Below are positions 8,686-16,642 of a stretch of DNA of 32,099 bases, piece after piece. Under the pieces are notes generated by a model. That model did not search any database and had not been told where the DNA came from. It worked only from the letters and a program-made list of their open reading frames with translations. Position numbers and translations under genes: made by a program. The DNA comes from an uncultured Ignavibacteriales bacterium (lineage in GTDB: Bacteria > Bacteroidota > Ignavibacteria > Ch128b), in the NCBI GenBank assembly GCA_937138605.1, contig CAKZPH010000298.1:1-32099 (forward strand), given 5' to 3'. Within the stretch, counting starts at the first letter, position 1, and each line of letters starts with the position of its first letter.

Positions 8686-9584
8686 AAATCAGAACAGATT
8701 ATAGAGAATTACTTTCACCTGAAATTATTTCAAAAATTGCACGACTTGATTTAAGAGCAAGATTTATTGTAGAAGGGTTTATGATTGGGCTTCACAAAAG
8801 TCCATATCACGGATTCAGTGTGGAGTTTTCAGAACACAGGCAATATATCCCGGGTGATGATGTTTCCAAAATTGATTGGAAAGTTTTTGCTCGAACGGAT
8901 AAATTTTTTATCAAGCAATACGAAGAAGAGACTAATCTAAAAAGCTACATTTTAATTGACATAAGTAACTCAATGTCCTATACCAGTAAAATAATTACAA
9001 AATTCCAGTATGCAATAACCTTGGGTTCAGTTTTGGCGTATTTATTATTCGATCAAAATGATTCAGTTGGACTAGTACTTTATTCTGATAAAATTGAACA
9101 TCTCATCGAATCACGTGCGTCAAAATCGAATTTGAAAGAAATTTTCAAAACACTCGCTACCTGCAGTACAAAAGGTAGAACCGATATATCTACTTGTCTT
9201 GACGTAATTGCCGATAAAATCAAGAAAAGAGGATTGATAATTATTATTTCCGATTTTTTTGATAGTCTTGATAACATAATTGCATCTATTAAAAAATTTA
9301 AGTCTAAACAAAATGAAATTATTGCATTTCAAATTCTCGATGAGCAGGAGATTAAATTTGATTTTACAAGTGATTTCATTTTCAAAGATCTTGAGTCCAG
9401 TGAAGAATTAATCACTCAACCGATGCAAATAAGAGGTTCTTATAATCAACTTGTAAAAGATTTCCTTGAGGAGCTAAATCGAACTTTGCTAGATAATAAG
9501 GTCGACTATAATTTAATAAAAACGACGGACTCGTTCGATAAGGCACTACTTGAGTTTTTAAAGAAAAGGAAAAGATTACATTAA
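8682..9584 (+). CDS. DUF58 / von Willebrand A-like protein
   Basis: A 300-residue protein. It shows the DUF58 signature (R-Q-Y-I-P-G-D-D-V-S-K-I-D-W near residues 53-66, then K-Q-Y-E-E-E) followed by a vWA-like fold with metal-site motif D93-I-S95-N-S97-M. Members usually work with MoxR-type AAA ATPases as chaperone-like maturation partners, and no such ATPase is in this window. No signal peptide or membrane helix is visible, so it is likely cytoplasmic. The ATG overlaps the preceding TGA (ATGA). The gene ends 9 bases into the 3' end of the opposing phosphohexomutase gene. Confidence 0.85.
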   Translation: MKIRTDYRELLSPEIISKIARLDLRARFIVEGFMIGLHKSPYHGFSVEFSEHRQYIPGDDVSKIDWKVFARTDKFFIKQYEEETNLKSYILIDISNSMSYTSKIITKFQYAITLGSVLAYLLFDQNDSVGLVLYSDKIEHLIESRASKSNLKEIFKTLATCSTKGRTDISTCLDVIADKIKKRGLIIIISDFFDSLDNIIASIKKFKSKQNEIIAFQILDEQEIKFDFTSDFIFKDLESSEELITQPMQIRGSYNQLVKDFLEELNRTLLDNKVDYNLIKTTDSFDKALLEFLKKRKRLH

Positions 9585-10928
9585 TTTCTTAAGCAACTTT
9601 TTATAATGATTCATAAAGTGCTGGGCTTGTTCAGGTGTTTTAGCTTCTACAATAAGTCTTATAATTGGTTCGGTGTTTGATTTTCTCAAGTGAATCCAGT
9701 GATCATCAAAATCAATTCTCAGTCCATCTTCTTTATTTATTTTTTCATTCTGAAAGTTATCGATGAATTTTTCAAAAAGTTCATCAAAGTTTGTATCTGT
9801 AGTTTCAAATTTATCTTTTAGAATAAAATATTGAGGAAGTTCTTTTTTTATTTCACTTAATTTCTTTCCAGTTTCAGCGAGAAGATTCAGCACAAGCGCT
9901 ATTCCAACGAGTGCATCTCTTCCGTAATGTAATTGGGGATAAATAACACCTCCACTTCCTTCACCACCGATTATTGCTCCTACTTGTTTCATTTTTTCAA
10001 CCACATTTATTTCACCAACTGGTGAGCGAAATACTTTTGACGAATATCTCTGGGCCAAATCTTCAATAGCTCGAGTTGTAGAAAGATTGACACAAACAGG
10101 TCCAGGATTTTTCCTAAGTACAAAATCTGTTGCCAGTACAATTGTATATTCTTCAATAAAAGGTTCACCATTTTCTTGAAGTAGAACAAGACGGTCCACA
10201 TCAGGATCAACAATGATGGTGAGGTCAAAGTTATGTTTCTTTGCAAATTTGATTGTTTCAGTCAGATTTTCCGGTACCGGCTCAGGGTTTCGTGGAAAAA
10301 TTCCATTCTCATCACAATTAATTTTTGTTACTTCACAGCCTAACTCTTCCAATAATTTTGGCAAAATCTTTACTCCTGCACCATTGACTGCATCAACAAG
10401 TACTTTAAATTTCTTGCTTCTAATAACTTTCGTGTCAATTATGTCTAAATTCAAAACTTTTTTAATATGTAGATTATCTGCATCATTTATAAATTCATAA
10501 CTGCCAATTTCATTCCATTTCTTGTAAACAGGTTTTATGGAAGTTTCAATTTCAAATAATTGTTTTGCTTCCGATGGTCTAAGAAAAGTTCCATCGGAAT
10601 TCAGTAACTTTAATGCATTCCACTCGTTTGGATTGTGACTAGCAGAAATTACAATTCCACCATTAGCTTTAAGTTCTTCAACATAAATCTGAACAGTTGG
10701 AGTTGGCACAATTCCAACATCAATAACTTGACAACCATTTGCAACCAGAGTTCCGCATAAAATTTTGTTTACGTACTCACCTGTAATTCTGGTATCTCTT
10801 CCAACAACGATTTTCCCATAATCACAAAATTTTGCAAAAGCTGAAGCAAATCTTACAATCACTTCAGGTTCAAATCCATCACCAACAATTCCCCTTATTC
10901 CTGAGATACTTTTGATTAATGTGGGCAT
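9576..10928 (-). CDS. glmM: Phosphoglucosamine mutase-like phosphohexomutase
   Basis: An alpha-D-phosphohexomutase of 450 residues. The ATG at 10928 is preferred over a GTG at 10937 because AGGAG (10941-10937 on this strand) is 8 bases upstream of the ATG and overlaps the GTG. The catalytic phosphoserine is Ser97 in S-A-S-H-N-P-N. The magnesium loop is D241-P-D-V-D-R, the sugar loop is G-G-E-G-S-G-G-V-I, and the phosphate loop is R-K-S-N-T-E-P. The G-G-E-G-(S/N)-G-G form is common in archaeal-type glucosamine mutases, which convert glucosamine-6-P to glucosamine-1-P for cell-wall UDP-GlcNAc. A phosphomannomutase role is an alternative. It lies 43 bases downstream of bshC and is probably cotranscribed. 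Confidence 0.85.
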   Translation of the reverse strand: MPTLIKSISGIRGIVGDGFEPEVIVRFASAFAKFCDYGKIVVGRDTRITGEYVNKILCGTLVANGCQVIDVGIVPTPTVQIYVEELKANGGIVISASHNPNEWNALKLLNSDGTFLRPSEAKQLFEIETSIKPVYKKWNEIGSYEFINDADNLHIKKVLNLDIIDTKVIRSKKFKVLVDAVNGAGVKILPKLLEELGCEVTKINCDENGIFPRNPEPVPENLTETIKFAKKHNFDLTIIVDPDVDRLVLLQENGEPFIEEYTIVLATDFVLRKNPGPVCVNLSTTRAIEDLAQRYSSKVFRSPVGEINVVEKMKQVGAIIGGEGSGGVIYPQLHYGRDALVGIALVLNLLAETGKKLSEIKKELPQYFILKDKFETTDTNFDELFEKFIDNFQNEKINKEDGLRIDFDDHWIHLRKSNTEPIIRLIVEAKTPEQAQHFMNHYKKLLKKLM

Positions 10929-10971
10929 TAAATTCACTCCTGAATTCTGTGAGCGATTTTAAATGATAACT

Positions 10972-12600
10972 TTATTGAATTTCAATTATCTGATGATCAA
11001 AAATTTCGATATTTAGATTATCATAGAGAAAATCGATAAAATCAAGTGAATATTTATTAGCGAAGTAAATAAAATTTATTTCCCGCTCTTGTAAATTTCC
11101 ATCAGGATACAAAATATTACCAGCTTTGTAAATCTGACGAAGTACTATTTCGTTTTTCTTTTGATGAGCGGCTATGGTTTTTTCTTTTACCACGTTAAGA
11201 TATGTTTCGGTTTTTTGTTTAGCGTTTTCTACAACATCTCTAAGTGTCTGCTCTATTGTAATTAGTGTTTCTTTTAAATGTTCGTATGATTTATCAATTT
11301 CACTTTTTACTTCATCAAAAATTGAACTAATAGAAATGTTAAGATTTTTTTCTGCTACATTCTTTACCAATACTTCAATATCGCCATAAAAATTCGATAC
11401 ACTTAAATAGTATTTTTCGAGTATACTTTTGACTTTACTTTCCAGAAGAGTTGCACTTGCACGGGGATATAAGATTGGTGGATGAAGATTATGGAAACTA
11501 TAATAAGGATAAATTTGAGCGTGATAATTTATTTCTGAAGGACCAGCAACGTAATATGCAGTTGGAAGTAAATAATCTTGACAGATGGGTCTCAGTACCA
11601 CATTTGGGCTAAATTTTTCTGGTGAATTTTCGATTTCGCTTAGAAGCTTTTCGTAAGTGAATTTTTTTCTCTTATTTTTTAATCTAAATTCGTTATTTAA
11701 GTCAGGTTCAATTAAATACCTTCCACCATCTTCGAAGTAAAATAAGTTTATGGGCTTAATTTTTACTTGGGCAGAGAACTGTTCTTCTATTTTCGCACTT
11801 CTTAAAATTAATTCTTCTGAAATAAATGAAAATTTTTCAATGTCTTTTGCAAAAATTGGTGAGAGCCACTTTTTTACTTCTAAATCATTGGAATCAAGTA
11901 AAATTAAACCATACTTATCGAAAAAATGTTTGACCAATCCAACAAATGCGGACTTAAACGTTGCTCCCGGGAAATAGTAAGACTGAACGATATCCATTAA
12001 TTGTGATTGGAACTCTGTGTCTCTTAGAGATGAACGAAGAGTGATGATAAAATCATTAAAACTTAAATTAAATTGATTCTCACCAATTGGACCACGATTT
12101 GTTTCAGGTTCCTTACCATCGTTGTATGTTATTTTAACAAGATTATTCTGGTTATCAAGAATTTTTATCCAATTAACTTCATCAAAATCGTGATCTTCAC
12201 TTTCGAGCCAGAAGACAGGTACAAATTTTAGTTCAGGATATTGAATGTTTAACTTTTCAGCTAGTTTTATTGTCGTAATGATTTTATAAAAAGTATAAAG
12301 CGGTCCACTTAAAATTCCAAGTTGTTGACCTGTTACAATTGCAAAAGTATTCTCAGATAGTAGATGATTTAAATTTTGAATTGTTTTTTCGGAGCTATTC
12401 TCTGTAATATTTTGTCTTTTTAAGATATGGACGAGTTTTTCACGATGCTCTAAGTTTTTGTTATAATTTTCAAGATTTTTTACTAACTCCTGTTCATCAC
12501 GGAAATTGGTTGGGTAAAAATCCCTTACGTTTTCGTAGTTGTAAAGAAAATTAAGAAATAATGCCGAGGTTTCTGGAATTACAGAAAATTTGATATACAT
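10972..12600 (-). CDS. bshC: Bacillithiol biosynthesis cysteine-adding enzyme BshC
   Basis: BshC joins cysteine to glucosaminyl-malate in the last step of bacillithiol synthesis. The 542-residue product (normal length) has the family hallmarks V-T-G-Q-Q (residues 89-93), G-P-L-Y-T-F-Y-K (99-106) and P-V-F-W followed by E-D-H-D-F-D-E (128-141). A long charged helical, coiled-coil-like region lies near residues 420-500. The start is ATG 12600; a TTG at 12612 is in frame, but the predicted promoter would leave almost no leader before it. GGA 7 bases upstream is a weak ribosome site. The bshA and bshB partners are not in the window. It heads a two-gene minus-strand unit with glmM. Confidence 0.92.
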   Translation of the reverse strand: MYIKFSVIPETSALFLNFLYNYENVRDFYPTNFRDEQELVKNLENYNKNLEHREKLVHILKRQNITENSSEKTIQNLNHLLSENTFAIVTGQQLGILSGPLYTFYKIITTIKLAEKLNIQYPELKFVPVFWLESEDHDFDEVNWIKILDNQNNLVKITYNDGKEPETNRGPIGENQFNLSFNDFIITLRSSLRDTEFQSQLMDIVQSYYFPGATFKSAFVGLVKHFFDKYGLILLDSNDLEVKKWLSPIFAKDIEKFSFISEELILRSAKIEEQFSAQVKIKPINLFYFEDGGRYLIEPDLNNEFRLKNKRKKFTYEKLLSEIENSPEKFSPNVVLRPICQDYLLPTAYYVAGPSEINYHAQIYPYYSFHNLHPPILYPRASATLLESKVKSILEKYYLSVSNFYGDIEVLVKNVAEKNLNISISSIFDEVKSEIDKSYEHLKETLITIEQTLRDVVENAKQKTETYLNVVKEKTIAAHQKKNEIVLRQIYKAGNILYPDGNLQEREINFIYFANKYSLDFIDFLYDNLNIEIFDHQIIEIQ

Positions 12601-12764
12601 TTTTTTATCCAATCATTGTTTATTTATAACAGGTGTATTCAATCGTTACAAAAATAACAATCAAATAAGAATAAAATAATCGATTAGAACCACAAAATTA
12701 TATCTAAAAAATATAGCAATTAATCAAATCATAATTTTTTATATTCGAATAAATTAAACGGTAT
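12601..12764. other. Divergent intergenic region between bshC and the YbhN-like gene
   Basis: This 164-base AT-rich spacer must hold the promoters for two divergent units. On the minus side a good candidate is seen (12623-12651). On the plus side I found no convincing -35/-10 pair; TATATT near 12740 is the best -10-like word but has no good partner. No hairpin, repeat or small gene was evident. Confidence 0.6.
12623..12651 (-). promoter_or_regulatory. Predicted sigma70-type promoter for bshC-glmM
   Basis: On the minus strand TTGTAA (12651-12646) and TATAAA (12628-12623) are separated by exactly 17 bases. TG-T precedes the -10 box, giving an extended -10 element. The predicted transcript start near 12616 leaves a leader of about 16 bases before ATG 12600. 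The -35 box matches the TTGACA consensus at four of six positions and the -10 box matches TATAAT at five of six. In such AT-rich DNA a chance match is possible. Confidence 0.45.
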
Positions 12765-13769
12765 TTGGACTTGAAATATTTAATTTCATTTAGCAATACA
12801 TTGCTATTACTTTTCAAAAAATACGGAATTTACTTACTTAAGGTATTTGTAACCGTTGGATTGTTAGCATACTTTTTAACTCGAATTAAATTTGAAAAAA
12901 TTCTTTTTGGATTGAAGTTTGTTGATTTTTCTATATTCGGTGTTGTTGTGTTGTTGTTTTTTGTAAACCTTTTTCTTCAATTCGTTCGGTGGAAAACACT
13001 TGTAAAGACAGTAGCAAAGAATGTTCAGACTAAAGAGATTCTGGAATCGTTGCTCATTGGAATTTCAGCGGGGTCTTTTACACCAGGCCGTACAGGTGAA
13101 TATTTTTTACGAAAATTACCATTGAAAGAAGTATCATTTTCAACAGTTATAACATTGACTTTTATTGATAAAATGATGCTTTTAATTAATGTCATTTTTT
13201 GGGGCTCGATTGTCAGTTTTGGTATGATGATATATTATTATAATGTTGATTGGTTTATTGTCTTTTCACTTTTCATAATTTTTGTTTCTGTTTTTGCAGG
13301 CTTATTTTCATTACTTTACTCTAAAAGGTTTTATAACTTTCTGAAAGATATCATATCAAAATTGCCAATGAAATTTGAATTGGTAAAAAAACTCATAAAA
13401 CCTTTAGCTGAGTTAGATAATAAATTAATCTCAAAACTACTTGTTCTTGCTTTTTTGAATTTTAGTGTAATAATTTTTCAATTCTCACTAATTGTTTTTG
13501 CTTTCGATAGTCACTTAAGGTTTGAAAATTTAGTTATAGCTTCAATCCTGGTTTTCTTTGGTAAAACTTTAATTCCAGCTATCTCCTTGGGAGAAATAGG
13601 AGTTAGAGAAGGAGCTTCAATATATTTCTTTGGTATTTTTGGATGTAGTGAATCATTTGCATTCAATGCATCTCTTCTTCTTTTCGTTGTGAACTTATTT
13701 CTTCCTTCTTTAGTCGGTTTAATTCTACTTCTAAAACTCAAAAGAATAGATAGAAATTGGCAAGTATAA
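12765..13769 (+). CDS. YbhN/LPG-synthase-TM-like integral membrane protein (flippase-like)
   Basis: A 334-residue polytopic membrane protein with about eight hydrophobic helices. It has the signature of the lysylphosphatidylglycerol synthase transmembrane (UPF0104/YbhN) family: S-F-T-P-G-R-T-G-E-Y near residues 106-115 and S-L-G-E-I-G-V-R-E-G near 274-283. Family members lack the aminoacyl transfer domain and are thought to help move or modify lipids or glycolipids. The start is non-ATG: in-frame TAA at 12750 is followed by TTG at 12765 or 12771, and no ATG occurs until deep inside the protein. The following glycosyltransferase gene overlaps by 13 bases, so it likely serves the same glycolipid pathway. 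Confidence 0.8.
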   Translation: MDLKYLISFSNTLLLLFKKYGIYLLKVFVTVGLLAYFLTRIKFEKILFGLKFVDFSIFGVVVLLFFVNLFLQFVRWKTLVKTVAKNVQTKEILESLLIGISAGSFTPGRTGEYFLRKLPLKEVSFSTVITLTFIDKMMLLINVIFWGSIVSFGMMIYYYNVDWFIVFSLFIIFVSVFAGLFSLLYSKRFYNFLKDIISKLPMKFELVKKLIKPLAELDNKLISKLLVLAFLNFSVIIFQFSLIVFAFDSHLRFENLVIASILVFFGKTLIPAISLGEIGVREGASIYFFGIFGCSESFAFNASLLLFVVNLFLPSLVGLILLLKLKRIDRNWQV

Positions 13770-14905
13770 CTTTATTCCCCAATCTAGTTTGGCTTCTTTT
13801 TTTGATTTATATACTTTTTCTAATTTTTTTGTTTACAGGAATGTTTCGGCTGAAAAGCAGGAAATTTATCAATAATCTAAAAGCCTCAGTTATAATACCA
13901 TTTAGAAACGAAGCCGAAAAACTTTACCGATGTGTTGAATCAGTTTTAAATCAATCACTCTCAAAAGTTAGATATGAAATTATACTCGTGGATGATCATT
14001 CAACAGATGATTATGAAAATTACATCAAGCATTTTATAGATCAAAATATGGTGAGAATAATAAAATTAAAATCCGATTTAGATGGATATGGGAAAAAAAA
14101 TGCTATCGAGAAAGGAATTCAAGTAGCTAACAACGAAATTATTGTAACCACTGATGCGGACTGTTATCATCAAAAAGATTGGCTGAAAACGATGATTGAA
14201 AGTTTTGATGAAAAAACAGGTTTTGTTGCAGGTAAAGTCATATATGATGGATGTAAAAATTTTTTTGAGGAAATTCAAAAAATTGAATTTGCCAGTCTTG
14301 TTAGTATTGGAGCATCTTTCATTGGAAATAAATTACCATTAATTGCAAATGGTGCAAGCTGTGCATATAGGAAAGATTTATTTTTGAAAGTCGGTGGTTT
14401 TAAGGATAATTCTAATCTTGTTTCGGGCGATGAGGAATTTTTGATGCAAAAAATATGGATGCAATCTGATTATAAAATTGTTTTTAATAGGTCTGTAAAC
14501 AGTACAACAATAACAGAACCAATTTCGAGAGTAACGAGATTCATTAATCAAAGAAAAAGGTGGGTATCAAAAGTGCTTCACTACAAAAATTTTTATGCGA
14601 TACCATTGCTTGTTCTTCTCTACTTGTTCTATTTATCCCTGCTGATATTAATTATTTCAGGTCTTTTTGATAATAAAATTTTAGAACTGAGCATAATAAT
14701 TTTGTCGATGAAAACATTTTTTGATTTTTTTTATATGGCAAATGCGTATAGATTATTATCACTTTCAGAATCAAAACGTAATTTGATAAATCTAATCTTT
14801 CTTTTTCCTGTTGCAGAAATTGCTCATATTATTTATATAACAGTTGTACCAGTACTGAGTGCGTTGACTGGATTTGATTGGAAAGGAAGGGCATATAGAA
14901 GATGA
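13757..14905 (+). CDS. Family 2 glycosyltransferase, membrane-bound (first of two paralogues)
   Basis: A 382-residue inverting GT-A glycosyltransferase. After an N-terminal membrane helix it shows S-V-I-I-P-F-R-N-E (44-52), V-D-D (78-80), the D133-A-D135 metal motif, G-D225-E226-E as catalytic base region, and Q265-R-K-R-W269 (QxxRW), as in processive or lipid-linked GT2 enzymes. C-terminal hydrophobic helices follow. The start is TTG 13757, overlapping the upstream gene by 13 bases; the first ATG at 13841 would remove the N-terminal helix. It ends in an ATGA overlap with the deacetylase gene. Donor and acceptor are unknown; together with the deacetylase, an N-acetylhexosamine donor is a reasonable guess. 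Confidence 0.85.
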   Translation: MASITLFPNLVWLLFLIYILFLIFLFTGMFRLKSRKFINNLKASVIIPFRNEAEKLYRCVESVLNQSLSKVRYEIILVDDHSTDDYENYIKHFIDQNMVRIIKLKSDLDGYGKKNAIEKGIQVANNEIIVTTDADCYHQKDWLKTMIESFDEKTGFVAGKVIYDGCKNFFEEIQKIEFASLVSIGASFIGNKLPLIANGASCAYRKDLFLKVGGFKDNSNLVSGDEEFLMQKIWMQSDYKIVFNRSVNSTTITEPISRVTRFINQRKRWVSKVLHYKNFYAIPLLVLLYLFYLSLLILIISGLFDNKILELSIIILSMKTFFDFFYMANAYRLLSLSESKRNLINLIFLFPVAEIAHIIYITVVPVLSALTGFDWKGRAYRR

Positions 14906-15534
14906 GATTTATTTTTATTCATCCACCAAGAATTGTTCAATTACTTTTTAGTAATGTTATCTGGACGAATGTAACAAAAGAAATTCTTCTTACATTTGAT
15001 GATGGACCAAATTCAGAGACAACTGAAATTATTTTAAGAGTTCTAAATAAGTATAAAATAAAAGCATTGTTCTTTGTTAACGGTAAAAATGGAAAAGAAA
15101 ATTTTTCCTATCTGGAAGAAATTTCATCAGAGGGACATTTTTTTGGTAATCATACTGAGAATCATTTGAAAAACTTGAACAATTTATCAATCGGAAAAAT
15201 TCGAGAAGAAATTTTAAGAACTGATGAAATAATTTCACATTTTCAAAATAAAACTAATTTATTCAGACCCCCATATGGTAGAATAACTTTCAAACTTTAT
15301 CGAATTTTAAAGTCACTTAATCTAAAAGTTATGATGTGGACACTTTTAACAGAAGATTATCTTGGCGACTTAAACATAGTTAAGAGAAATATTGATCGTT
15401 ACTTAATGGAAAAGTCAATTATAATTTTCCATAATAATCCCAATGCTAAAAATATTTTACACGATTCTCTCGAATATTTAATTGAAAAATTAAACGAAAG
15501 GGGATTGCGAATTGGAGACACTTTCAGTTTTTGA
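14902..15534 (+). CDS. NodB-type polysaccharide deacetylase
   Basis: A 210-residue carbohydrate esterase family 4 protein with the expected motifs: T-F-D-D-G-P (31-36; the DD pair gives catalytic base and metal ligand), H84-T-E-N-H88 (metal histidines), R122-P-P-Y-G, and a late I-I-F-H-N (the catalytic-acid histidine motif). It should remove acetyl groups, usually from N-acetylglucosamine. No cleavable signal peptide is obvious, so it may act on a cytoplasmic lipid-linked intermediate instead of an exported polymer. It shares 4 bases with the upstream and 23 with the downstream glycosyltransferase gene, so the three are tightly coupled. Confidence 0.88.
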   Translation: MRFIFIHPPRIVQLLFSNVIWTNVTKEILLTFDDGPNSETTEIILRVLNKYKIKALFFVNGKNGKENFSYLEEISSEGHFFGNHTENHLKNLNNLSIGKIREEILRTDEIISHFQNKTNLFRPPYGRITFKLYRILKSLNLKVMMWTLLTEDYLGDLNIVKRNIDRYLMEKSIIIFHNNPNAKNILHDSLEYLIEKLNERGLRIGDTFSF

Positions 15535-16642
15535 AATAAGCTTTGGTTTTGTTTTGACTTTTTATGTTTTGCAGCAAGTAATTTTTCTGTATGGTTTTTA
15601 TAAGAAACTTCCTATTAACAAAAACTATGAGCCATTTGTGTCTGTAATTGTAGCAGCAAGAAACGAAGAGAAGAACATACGCAGTTGTATAGAGTCCCTT
15701 TCTAAATTGGATTATCCTGAGGATAAACTTGAAGTGATAATCGTCGACGATTTCTCAACTGACCGGACAGGTGAAATCATAAGTGAATTTACTAGTCAGT
15801 TTAACTTTATAAAAAAAATTGTTCCACAAAAAAATATTATTAGTTATCCGGGTAAAACTAATGCTATTGCTAATGGTATTGAGTTATCGAAAGGAGAAAT
15901 AATCTTTACTACAGATGCGGATTGCGTAGTTAAACCTGAATGGATTAAAACTACTTTGAAGTATTTCAATGAAAATGTGGGAATTGTTCCAGGATTTACT
16001 TTCCAAAAATCGTATTCACAGTTTACAGGTATGCAAAACCTTGATTGGATTTACCTGTTAACAGTAGCAGCAGGTAGTATTAATCTAGGTGTACCGTTAA
16101 GCTGTATTGGTAATAATATGGCTTTTAGACGTGATGCATATGAAAAAGTGGGTGGTTACAAAAATATAAAGTTTAGTATCACCGAAGACTTTGCATTACT
16201 TCATAAAATTAACCGTAATACAAATTACAAAGTCGTTTATCAATCTGAACCTGAAGGGACTAATTTTAGCGAACCTTGTTTAGATTGGAAGTCTTTATAT
16301 CGGCAGAAGCATCGTTGGGGTACGGGTGGAATGGATGCACCTTTAATCGGTTTTATCGTGATGCTTTGGGGCTGGGCAACTCATCTTTTCATTTTACTTC
16401 AAGTTATTTTTGGCACTATGTTTACTTTAACTCTTACAGTTATAAAGTTTTTAAGTGATTTTATATTTTTATCTCTTTCACTCAAAAAATTCAAAATGAT
16501 GAAAGAGTTAAAATATTTCTTTGCATTTGAGATATATTTTATTTTGTACGTATTGATTTTACCTGCAATAGTTTTCTTTGATCGCAAAGTCATTTGGAAA
16601 GATCGCCAATATTCTAGTGATAAATATGTTAATTCTCTGTAA
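15512..16642 (+). CDS. Family 2 glycosyltransferase, membrane-bound (second paralogue)
   Basis: A 376-residue GT2 enzyme laid out like the one at 13757: N-terminal helix, S-V-I-V-A-A-R-N-E (44-52), V-D-D (78-80), D135-A-D137, T-E225-D226 and R-Q-K-H-R-W (264-269), then C-terminal membrane helices. The start is TTG 15512 with AAGGGGA at 15498-15504, 7 bases upstream; no ATG occurs before residue 174, beyond the catalytic D-A-D, so TTG is well supported. It overlaps the deacetylase gene by 23 bases and the radical SAM gene by 17. It probably adds a further sugar to the same product, but the sugar is unknown. Confidence 0.87.
   Translation: METLSVFEISFGFVLTFYVLQQVIFLYGFYKKLPINKNYEPFVSVIVAARNEEKNIRSCIESLSKLDYPEDKLEVIIVDDFSTDRTGEIISEFTSQFNFIKKIVPQKNIISYPGKTNAIANGIELSKGEIIFTTDADCVVKPEWIKTTLKYFNENVGIVPGFTFQKSYSQFTGMQNLDWIYLLTVAAGSINLGVPLSCIGNNMAFRRDAYEKVGGYKNIKFSITEDFALLHKINRNTNYKVVYQSEPEGTNFSEPCLDWKSLYRQKHRWGTGGMDAPLIGFIVMLWGWATHLFILLQVIFGTMFTLTLTVIKFLSDFIFLSLSLKKFKMMKELKYFFAFEIYFILYVLILPAIVFFDRKVIWKDRQYSSDKYVNSL

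Noticed and set aside
10213-10500. Open frame of 95 codons on the plus strand within the glmM region
   Set aside because: It lies antisense to a well-supported gene, has no recognisable motif or ribosome site, and is a shadow of that coding sequence.
16578-16625. Earlier start for the radical SAM protein
   Set aside because: It would overlap the preceding gene by 65 bases and add residues not typical before the C-x3-C-x2-C motif.
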